A stretch of 64,000 nt of DNA from Terfezia claveryi (taxonomy: Eukaryota > Ascomycota > Pezizomycetes > Pezizales > Pezizaceae). Shown one piece after another: positions 55,753 to 64,000 of this stretch (positions are counted from its first letter, which is position 1; each line of letters starts with the position of its first letter). The stretch spans positions 186,001-250,000 of the forward strand of contig WHUX01000073.1 in assembly GCA_015179025.1 (NCBI GenBank). The letters are read 5' to 3'. The translations under genes were made by a program, and so were the position numbers. Under the pieces are notes generated by a model. That model worked only from the letters and a program-made list of their open reading frames with translations, was not told the origin of the DNA and did not search any database.

Positions 55753-58700
55753 ATGAGTCATTTATCTTTGTCTGCATTTTCTTTGCTTGCATCTATGTTT
55801 GTTGATGAATCTCGCTTGTTTGGCGAGCATTTTGTAGTACCAATAACTGTTAAATTCAATGGTAAAACAGTGGTAACATTAGCTCTCATAGATTGTGGTG
55901 CTTCAGGGATAGCCTTCATTGATCAGACCTTCGTTAGTAAAAACTCTATACCAACCTCCAAGCTAAAGACCCCCGCCTTCTTGATGTCATTGATGGCTGC
56001 CCTATCTCTTCTGTGGCTATTACCCACCTCGCGTGTCTGCCCAGTGCTATTGGAGACTATTCGGAGGACCTCCCAATGTTCGTGACTAAACTAAAATATC
56101 CAATTGTCCTTGGGATCCCCTGGCTCAGAATGCACGATGTGTCAGTCAGCTTCGACTCTTACACCTTGCAATTCAACAGCCATTATTGCAGAACAAACTG
56201 TGGAGGTCCAAAAACCACCGTTATGAGGCTATGTGCATTACCACCCCCGATAACCCACCCAACCCAGGTGGTACACCAGCCCACGCACATCAATGCTGCT
56301 CATTGCCTTGCTCCCCCTGTTCCCTCCGTTCCCCCCATTCCTCCCGTTCCCCCCGTTCCCCTTACTTCCCCTGTTCAACCTCCCCCAAAGCCCCTGTATA
56401 TTAGCTTTATTGGGGCAGGAGCTTTCGCTTACCTACTAGGAGACACAAGCTGGAGGCGCATGCCCTTTCCATACATGAGGTGAACCTGGAAATCAACAAG
56501 ATATAACCTAAGGAGGAGTGGAAGGCCATGGTCCCGGATGAATACCACGAGTTTATTGATCTGTTCTCGAAAAAGCCGAGGAGAAGCTGGCGCCCCACCG
56601 ACCATATGATCACACAATTCCGCTGGTAGAGGGTAAGACCCCCCCCTATGGGCCCCTCTACGAATGTCCCGGGTGGAGCTGGAGGCCCTGAAGAAATACT
56701 TGGAGGAAAACCTCAACAAGAGCTTCATTCGCCATAGCTCTTCACCAGCGGGTGCTCCAGTGCTTTTCGTGAAGAAATCGGACGGCTCTCTCCGGTTGTG
56801 TGTTGATTACTGGGGCCTAAACGAGATAACAGTCAAAAACAGGTATCCCCTACTTCTGATCCAGGAAACATTAGCCAGGCTCTCCAAGGCAAAATGGTTC
56901 ACTAAACTGGATTTGAGGGAAGCCTATAACCTGGTCCGAATAGCTGAAGGTGAAGAGTGGAAAATGGCCTTCCGCACCCGGTACGGGCACTTCGAGTACA
57001 ATGTCATGCCTTTCGGCTTAACCAACGTCCCGGCCTCTTTCCAGCACTTTATTAATGATACCCTACGAGACTTCCTGGACGTGTTCTGCATGGCTTACCT
57101 CGACAATATCTTGATCTATTCAGATACTCTGGCAGAGCACAAAATCCATGTCAGGCAAGTCTTGGAGAAGCTGGAGCAGGCTGGGCTGTACCTTAAGCCT
57201 GAAAAATGCGAATTCCATATCCAAGAGGTGAAGTACCTGGGCTTGATCATAACCACGGAAGGTATTAGGATGGACCCCGCCAAAGTTGCTGCAATCCAAG
57301 AGTGGGAAACCCCAGCCAATTTGAAGGATGTGCAGGCCTTCCTAGGATTTGCCAACTTCTACCGCTGATTTATCCTGGGATACTGAAGAATCGCGGCACC
57401 CCTGACGGCCTTGACGAAAACGAAGGTGGAAGCTGGCTCACACCTGATAAAAAAGGCCTTCCACTGGAATCCAGAAGCCCAATCCGCCTTCCAGAACCTC
57501 AAGGAAGCCTTCTGCTCAGCCCCAATCCTGGCCCATTTTGACCCTGATACTGAGTGCATCGTGGAAATGGACGCCTCCGACTATGTCTCCGCCGGAATCC
57601 TGTCCCAGTATGTCAATGAAGTCCTTCACCCAGTGGCCTATTTCTCTAAAAAGCACTCCCCGTCAGAGTGTAATTACGAAATCTATGATAAGGAGTTAAT
57701 GGCTATTGTGCGAGCATTTGAGGAATGGAGACCATACTTGGAATCGGCAAAGGGGGTTATCGAGGTCCTCTCTGACCATAAAAACCTAGAGTACTTCACA
57801 ACCACCAAATTGCTAAATCGCCGACAGGCTAGGTGGTCGGAATTCCTCTCTCGGTTTAACTTCAAGATAAGGTATCTGCCGGGATAGGCTGGGGGTAAGC
57901 CGGATGCACTGACCAGAAGATCAGGAGATCTCCCTAAAGGGGGGGATGAAAGGCTGAAGTACCAGAATCAGGTGGTACTGAAACCTGAAAATCTCGACCT
58001 GGCGGCCAATACCCTTGCGGAAGCTGAGGCTGACCTCCAACAACTAGTGAGACAGGCATATGAGGATGACCCCTTGGTCAAGGAAATTATCACCACAGTG
58101 GATTCTGGCCAGCGCCGCTACCCCAAGATCTCCCTAGCCGAGTGTACCATCCAGGAAGGCCTCCTCTACCACCTCGAATGGCTGTATGTGCCAGAAGAAG
58201 AGCTGCGCCTTCGATTGATCAAGGAACACCATGATAGCCTGGTTGTAGGTCACCCTGGAGTGGCCAAAACGTTAGAGCTTCTGGCTAGGGAATACACATG
58301 GATTGACTAACGGAAGGACGTGGAGCGGTACGTACGGAACTGCCACGTTTGCAAGCGTGCTAAGACTGTCCGCCACGCCCCGTATGGGACCCTGAAACCT
58401 CTGGATATCCCTGATCGGCCGTGGCTGCACCTGACTATGGACTTCGTGACAGGGTTGCCAGAAGATTCGGGGTTGAATGCCATCTTGATGGTGGTAGATC
58501 AGTTGACGAAAATGAGGCATGTTATACCTTGCTGGGACACCTGCTCCACCCCAGAGTTAGCCAATCTCTACCTCAACAATGTATTCCGATACCATGGCCT
58601 TCCTGAGTCGATCGTATCCGACCGTGGCCCTCAGTTTACCTCAGAATTCTGGCAAGCCTTCTGCGAACTTCTGGGGATCAAAGTACGCCTGTTAACGGCA

Positions 58701-59468
58701 TATCACCCCCAGACGGACGGCCAATCGGAGAGGATGAATGCCATTATGGAGCAATATCTGCAGGCCTTTGTCAATTACCAGCAGGATAACTGGGTTTCGT
58801 TGCTGGCCATCTGCAAATTCGCTGCGAACAACCAGTTCTCGGAATCCTCCAAAACCTCCCCTTTCCTGGCTAATTACGGTTGGCACCCCCGGTTCATGGA
58901 TGCCCTGGCGCCCCTGCAAAAAGCCCACCCCCCAGCTAAGGAGTTCACGGTTGGAATCGCTGAACTCCACCGTACATTGAAAGCCGAGCTGGGATATGCG
59001 CAAGCCCGGCAAGCTGAGTATGCCAATGGATCACGGTTGCCAGCCCCCAGATATCAGTCAGGAGACAAGGTGTGGCTTTCCAGCCTGCACTTCCAAACAG
59101 AACGCCCCTCCCGCAAGCTGGATCATAAATTCCTGGGACCCTTTGAGGTATTGGCAGCTGTGAGAACTCACGCCTATCGATTGAGGTTTCCCAAAGATAT
59201 CAAACGGTACCCGGTTGTTCATGTCTCCGAGATCGAGCCCGCTGCGGATGACCCCCTCCCAGGACAGAAACACCCCCCAACCCCTCCAGTGGTTATCGAA
59301 GGGGAAGAGGAATAGGAGTAAGAGGAAGTGCTAGACTCGCGGAAGAGGTACGGGCATCTGCAGTACAAGGTTAAGTGGCTAGGGGACGAGGAGGCGACCT
59401 GGCAACCCGCCGAAGATCTGGAAAATGTACAGGACTTGGTCACCCTGTTCCACCAGCGTTACCTCTAG
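55753..59468 (+). pseudogene. pol: Pol of element B: PR-RT-RNaseH-IN-chromodomain
   Basis: Protease LIDCGASG, with a frameshift near 55975. RT from 56664: [22 protein letters not shown], and the catalytic box YLDN instead of YLDD (57097-57108). RNase [24 protein letters not shown]. Integrase: zinc finger HHDSLVVGHPGV...CHVCKRAK, core TMDFVTGLP, SDRGPQFTSEFW, SERMNAIMEQY, then GPFEVL. The chromodomain [20 protein letters not shown] ends at 59468. From 56013 on the pieces are in one frame, apart from a shift and return around 56435-56670; stops at 57366, 57885, 58308, 59314, 59320. Long enough to have been active, now dead. Confidence 0.92.
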
Positions 59469-59615
59469 AAGCCCCGCCCCGCCCCATGATGTTCTTGTCG
59501 TCCTGGAATGGGTTATTGGTTACTCGTCCGCCTTGTTTGTTTGTTTGTTTGTTTTTGCCTTGCCTTTTTCACCTTGCTTTTCGTCACTGGGGCTCTGAGC
59601 CTAAAGGGGGGATAG

Positions 59616-60041
59616 TGTCACAACCGTCCTTGCCTAGCCGGGTTTGAGAGTCAGACGAAATTCCGTCCGACTCTCGTTATTGTTGATTGATATCATTGTT
59701 ATCTCTGTCCCCGAGATAAGGGGTCTCGGGAACCTTATTCCTTCCGGTGCCCTTGGCCAGGAAGAAAGCCTGTATATATAGCTTGCTCTCTCCGCCCTCT
59801 CGTTGGATCCCCATCCAACATCTTGTATATCCAATACAGGGCCTTGCTTCTCTCTACGTTGGTACATCTCCCTTGTGTACCTCCTCGCCTTGTCTCTGCA
59901 GCCCAGCTGCCTCCCTTGACACACGCGGCAACTGCTTCCGCGTGTCTCATGTCCCTTGCCCTCTGCCTCTCTTACCTCTTGCCCCTTGCCACTTCCCCGG
60001 TGTACCCCTTGGTCGTCTTGTCCCCCAGAGCCCTCGTTACA
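59616..60041 (+). repeat. 3' LTR of element B
   Basis: 426 bp, collinear with the 5' LTR; palindrome at 59646-59675. Confidence 0.92.
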
Positions 60042-61590
60042 ATGGCAGTTCTGTATGTACCATTCCACGTCCTTCCACTGGTCAATCCATGTGTATTCCC
60101 TAGCTAGCAGCTCCAATGTTTTAGCCACCTCAGGGTGACCTGCAACTAGGCTATCATGGTGTTCCTTGATCAATCGCAGGCGCAGCTCTCCTTCCGGTAC
60201 ATAGAGCCGTTCGAGGTGATAAAGGATGCCCTCCTGGACGATACATTCGGCTAGGGAAATCTTGGGGTGGCGGTGCTGGCCGGAATCCACTGCGGTAAGG
60301 ATGTCTTTGGCTAGGGGGTCTTCTTCGTAAGCCTGTTTCACCAGCTGTCGGAGGTCGGCTTCCACTTCAGCAAGGGTATTGGCTGCCAGATCAAGGTTTT
60401 CGGGCTTCAATACCACCTGATTTTGGTATTTTAGCCTTTCAAGGTTTTCGGGCTTCAATACCACCTGATTCTGGTATTTTAGCCTTTCATCCCCCCCTTT
60501 AGGGAGGTCTCCTGATCTCCTAGTCAAAGCATCCGGTTTCCCACCAGCCTTTCCTGGCCGGTATTTGATCTTGAAGTTGAACCGGGAGAGGAACTCCGAC
60601 CACCTAGCCTGTCGCTGGTTAAGCAGCTTGGTGGTAGTAAAATACTCAAGGTTCTTATGATCAGATAGTACCTCGATAATTCCCTTGGCTGACTCCAGGT
60701 GTGGCCTCCACTCCTCGAATGCTCACACAATGGCTATTAACTCCTTATCATAGATTTCATAATTACACTCTGCCGGGGAGTGCTTTTTTGAGAAGTATGC
60801 CACTGGGTGGAGAATACCATTATCATCATTTTGAGACAGTATTCCAGTGGAGACGTAGTCGGAGGCATTAGTTTTGACCATGCATTCTCGATCGGGCTCG
60901 AAGTGGGCTAGGATCGGAGCTAAACAGAAGGCTTTCTTTAGGTCCTCGAAAGTGGCCTGGGCTGCTGGATTCCACTGAAAAGCCTTTTTCGGTATTTCAG
61001 CCTCCATCTTGGTCTTGGTCAGGGCTGTTAGAGGTGCCACAATTTTCGAATAACCCAGAATGAACCGGCAATAGAAGTTAGCAAAATCTAGGAAGGCCTA
61101 TATGTCCTTTAGATTGGCGGGGATTTCCCATACCTGGATTGCTGCAACCTTGGCAGGGTCCATTTTAATGCCTTCCGTGGTTATGATCAAGCCCAAGTAC
61201 TTCACCTTTTAGATATGGAATTCGCATTTTTCGGGCTTGAGGTATAACCCAGCTTGTTCTAACTTCTCTAATACTTGTCGGACATGGATTCTGGGTTCTG
61301 CATGTAAATCAGAGTATATGAGAATGTCGTTCAGATAAGCTGTACAGAATACATCCAGAAAGTCCCGCAAGGTGTCGTTGATAAAGTGCTGGAAGGAGGC
61401 TAGTGCATTGGTCAGACCGAAGGGCATCACGTTGTACTCGAAGTGGCCATATCGTGTCTGAAAGGCAGTTTTCCACTCCTCCCCTTCGGCAATCCGTACC
61501 AAGTTATAGGCCCCCCTCAGGTCCAATTTGGTAAACCATTTAGCCTTTGACAACCTGGCCAACATCTCCTAGATCAGGGGCAAGGGGTAT
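60042..61590 (-). pseudogene. RT, RNase H and integrase finger of element C
   Basis: Minus strand: RT from NRYPLPLI (61590) through LDLRGAYNL and [13 protein letters not shown] to the catalytic box YLND (about 61330-61340; Asp to Asn), with stops at 61209 and nearby. RNase H (61040-60550) has [10 protein letters not shown] (first Asp is Asn), ELIAIV and SDHKNLE. The linker has a 48-bp tandem duplication. The integrase finger HHDSLVAGHPEV ends at the B insertion. Confidence 0.85.
60392..60487. repeat. 48-bp tandem duplication in element C pol
   Basis: Two copies (60392-60439, 60440-60487) encoding ERLKYQNQVVLKPENL twice; B and D have one copy. One base differs between copies. Confidence 0.9.
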
Positions 61591-61776
61591 CTATTTTTTA
61601 CCGACAAAGGTCTGGTCAATGAATGCTATTCCTAAAGCACCACAATCTATGAGAGCTGATGTAACCACTGTTTTATCATTGAGCTTGACAGTTATTGGTA
61701 CTACAAAATGCTCGCCAAACAAGCAAGATTCATTAACAGACATAGATGCAGGAACAGAAAAAGATGACAAAGACAA
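61591..61776 (-). pseudogene. Truncated protease of element C fused to RT
   Basis: SVNESCLFGEHFVVPITVKL, LIDCGALG (Ser of GASG now Leu), then FVGKK runs directly into the RT sequence NRYPLPLI. About 0.9 kb present in B (rest of protease, linker, RT start) is missing. Confidence 0.85.
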
Positions 61777-61811
61777 ATGAGCCAGAATAGGTCCCTTGCT
61801 AGTGTCAGCAA

Positions 61812-63008
61812 CTAGGCAAGGGACAGGGCTTTTCTCGACTCGTCCCCCTCCTCGATCTGGGGTTCTAGGGTGTTAGCTGGGCGGTTGAAGATGGCGTGGA
61901 CGGCCAGGGAGCAGTTTTTTCGAAGGAGACAGGCTGCAATGAAGTGATCAGCCTTCCCGCACGCAATACACAAGCCTTTATCCCTGTGCCTGTCCTGTTC
62001 CTCCTGCGTCAATCGAGGCCTTCCCAAGGACAAATCCATAGGGGCGGGCCCTCCTGGCACCAGTGAAGGATATGCCGGTTTGTTGGCCAGGGTCATGGTT
62101 GTTGCAGCAGATTGGGCTGGCTTCGGCTACTGCTGCTGTTGTGCTGGGCAGGTGGTCGGTCGGAAGGCCGGTCAGTATCGTAACCTGGCCATTCGTTGCT
62201 TCACCATGGAGGCCTGGTCGATCAACTCCTCGAGGGTATCAACCGCGGGGAGGGTAACCATGCCTTGTTGAAGCTCATCGCTGAGCCCCTCCTGGAATTG
62301 CTCGAACTTAGCCTGGTCGTTCCACCTTACCTCTGCGGCTAGCCTCGAGAACTCTGCGACGTAAGTAGAAAGCTCTGAGTTGCGCTGTCTCAATACTCGG
62401 AGCACTCGACTGGCCATCCCCACTGCATCAGGATCTCCGAACGCCCGATCCGAGATAACAAACAAGGCTGAGATATTGTCGAGCTTGATCTCTGTCTCGA
62501 GCACATATGGCTGGATTTGATCTGTAGCCTTGCCCTCCAGCAGGGCAAACACATAAGCTAGGCGGTATTGTTCTGATGGAAACCTAGCCGAATTCCTGCT
62601 CAACTTCAAGTTCACTGCATTTTTCCAGGCTAGTAGACGAGCCCTATCCCTATTGAACTTAGGGGGGGTGGGGATACTTTCCGTTTTGGCAGTGGAGGTT
62701 GGCGTAGGGATACCCAGATTCGCTAGGGTGCGGCCGAGGTTTTGTACCATGGTCTGTTCGGTGGCTAGGGCAAGGTTCACATGGTCGAGATCTGTCTGGA
62801 GTACTGTGATCTCTTCGTCGGCGGATCTCAGCTTTCATTCGGCCATGGCTAGGCTGTTGCCAAGTTCGGCCCCAATGGCATCCATAGCCTCGAAGATGTC
62901 GATAATTTCTCGACGATAGGGATTCAATTCGATCGAGCCTGAGAGTATAGGGGAGTTTCTCCAGTTCTAGAACCTGACGGTGGGTGGTGTGAGAGCTGCT
63001 CCTGACAT
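61812..63008 (-). pseudogene. gag: Gag of element C
   Basis: ATG at 63008 (MSGAALTPPTVRF), stop soon after, another TGA in MAE-stop-KL. The long open part 62780-62172 has PTPPKFNRDRAR, AFGDPDAVG and YVAEFSRLAAEV. A frameshift near 62170 separates the knuckle CIACGKADHFIAAC (61950). Junction: gagaaaa slip variant and hairpin 61791-61799 / 61816-61824. Confidence 0.85.
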
Positions 63009-63044
63009 GACTGCATACCAGTTGGTCCAAAGGATCCAACGTAG

Positions 63045-63691
63045 TGTAACGAGGGCTCTGGGGGACAAGCCGACCAAGGGGTATGCCGGGGCAGTGGCAA
63101 GGGGGAATTGCATATGTAGGAGCGCTATGTGTGTGATCTAGGGAAAGGATAGGGGCAAGGCAAGGGCAGGGCTAGGGTAACACTCACATAGGAACGCTAC
63201 GTGTATGACTAGGAAAACTAGGCTTGTCATTGACGCCTATTACGGATGTTATGGACACCTGTCATAGATGTCACCGATGTCCTGGACACCTGTCACGGAT
63301 GTCTCGGACAATGTCAGGGGGGGGGCAGGATATTCAGAAGGCAAGAGGCAAGGACAAGAGACACACGGAAGTGATTGCCGCATGTGTTGAAGGGAGGCAG
63401 CTGTGCTGCAGAGTTGTTTTGTATGAGACAAGAATATGCACAAGGGAGGTGCACAAGCGCTGGGAGAAGCAAGGTCCTGTATTGGGTATACAAGACATTG
63501 GATGGGGATTCAATGTGAGTGCGAGAGGGAGGAGATATATATACATAGTGGCCTAAGGCCGATAACAGAATAAGTTTCCGAGATAGGGAATGCTCGACAG
63601 TCGTGCCGAAAGTGGCACGACTCTCGAAACACAACCCGGTACTAGGCAACATCAATAACAATAACAACGGTAAAGAGAGGCGGTTGTTACA
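63045..63691 (-). repeat. 5' LTR of element C
   Basis: 647 bp, TGTAACAACC...CTCGTTACA; palindrome agtcgtgcc/ggcacgact (63599-63622). Confidence 0.92.
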
Positions 63692-63739
63692 GCAACGGCT
63701 ATACCTATTTAGTTACCACAACTAAAATTTAGACTATGC

Positions 63740-64000
63740 AATGATGCTGCTAGCACAAATAGCTGTTTACATAAATAGCCGGTCATATAAATAGCTGCGT
63801 ATATAAATACCAGCTGGTTTAAATAGCAGCTGGCGCAAATACCAGCTGGCACAAATAGCAGCCGGTGCAAATAGTAGCTGGCGGAACTAGCAGCTGGCGT
63901 AAATAGTAGCCAGCGCAAATAGTAATGAGTACAAATAGCAGCTGGCACAAATAGTAGCCAGCACAAATAGCAGCCAGTACAAATAGCAGCAGGTGCAAAT
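63740..64000. repeat. 16-bp minisatellite, continues past window end
   Basis: About sixteen copies of a unit like aaatagcagctggcgc with many variants. It is part of the sequence into which element C inserted. Confidence 0.8.

Larger units (their letters stand above)
54128..60041 (+). mobile_element. Complete Gypsy chromovirus B, inserted in C
   Basis: 5914 bp, two 426-bp LTRs (54128-54553, 59616-60041), perfect target duplication atggc (54123-54127, 60042-60046), PBS-position motif ctacgttggatc, polypurine tract aaaggggggatag (59603-59615). Excising it rejoins the integrase of C between the two Cys of the H2C2 finger (NCH / CKRAK). By eye the LTRs differ at about 20 positions, nearly all transitions. 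Confidence 0.95.
51519..63691 (-). mobile_element. Gypsy chromovirus C with nested solo LTR and element B
   Basis: LTRs 51519-52163 and 63045-63691 and a perfect 5-bp target duplication gcaac (51514-51518, 63692-63696). The length without the nested inserts is about 5.6 kb. C is interrupted in its C-terminal pol by a solo LTR (52591-53231) and in its integrase by element B (54128-60041). Confidence 0.93.

Noticed and set aside
1..64000. Idea of a prokaryotic or viral origin of the window
   Set aside because: Spliceosomal introns, chromodomain Gypsy elements, Helitron and RBR ligase all indicate a fungal chromosome.

Overview
The window is eukaryotic, and the gene structure is that of a filamentous ascomycete: short spliceosomal introns (53-114 bp), a proteinase K-type subtilisin, an RBR ubiquitin ligase and a very heavy load of Ty3/Gypsy chromoviruses. 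A truffle-like Pezizomycete with a transposon-rich genome would fit, but that placement is inference; no rRNA or other marker is present.

Layout. 1-8.5 kb: a Gypsy element (A, minus strand, cut by the window edge) sits inside the helicase of a Helitron (minus strand, 2440-5700). Next to it is a degenerate 2OG-Fe(II) oxygenase-like gene (6373-7753), then tandem repeats and a tRNA-like (SINE-like) segment. 8.5-15.5 kb: no convincing genes; composite AT-rich repeats, a TIR element (10012-10854) and a small foldback repeat (14128-14295). 15.5-32.9 kb: the gene island. It holds a secreted subtilisin (15571-17003), an Ifi-6-16/ISG12-type membrane protein (19132-20514), an unrecognised 832-residue protein (22691-25242) whose frame continues past two TAG codons to 26016, a dead carboxylesterase (27640-28620), and a CCCH-RRM-RBR E3 ligase ending in a CaaX box (29532-32846, minus). 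Two more TIR elements (18119-18662, 26344-26927) lie between them.

33-64 kb: nested retrotransposons. A dead RT fragment (33.6-34.4 kb) is followed by element F (34672-35540), cut by element G (35541-37444). Element E (37454-51290, minus) carries a 2.3-kb foldback element (38453-40755) and a complete Gypsy element D (42683-49083; target duplication catct). Element C (51519-63691, minus; duplication gcaac) contains a solo LTR (52591-53231; duplication cttga/ctcga) and a complete plus-strand Gypsy element B (54128-60041; duplication atggc). The window ends in a 16-bp minisatellite.

A, B, C, D and G form one superfamily. They share an LTR-adjacent ctacgttggatc motif, gag with one zinc knuckle, pol in the -1 frame of gag (seen in A-D; G's pol is lost), and a GGGAAAA-type slip site followed by a 9-12 bp stem-loop at the gag/pol junction. 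Almost all inactivating changes are transitions (CAG/CAA/CGA/TGG to stop, YLDD to YLDN or YLND), which points to cytosine deamination or RIP-like mutation. No CRISPR, rRNA or certain tRNA gene was seen.
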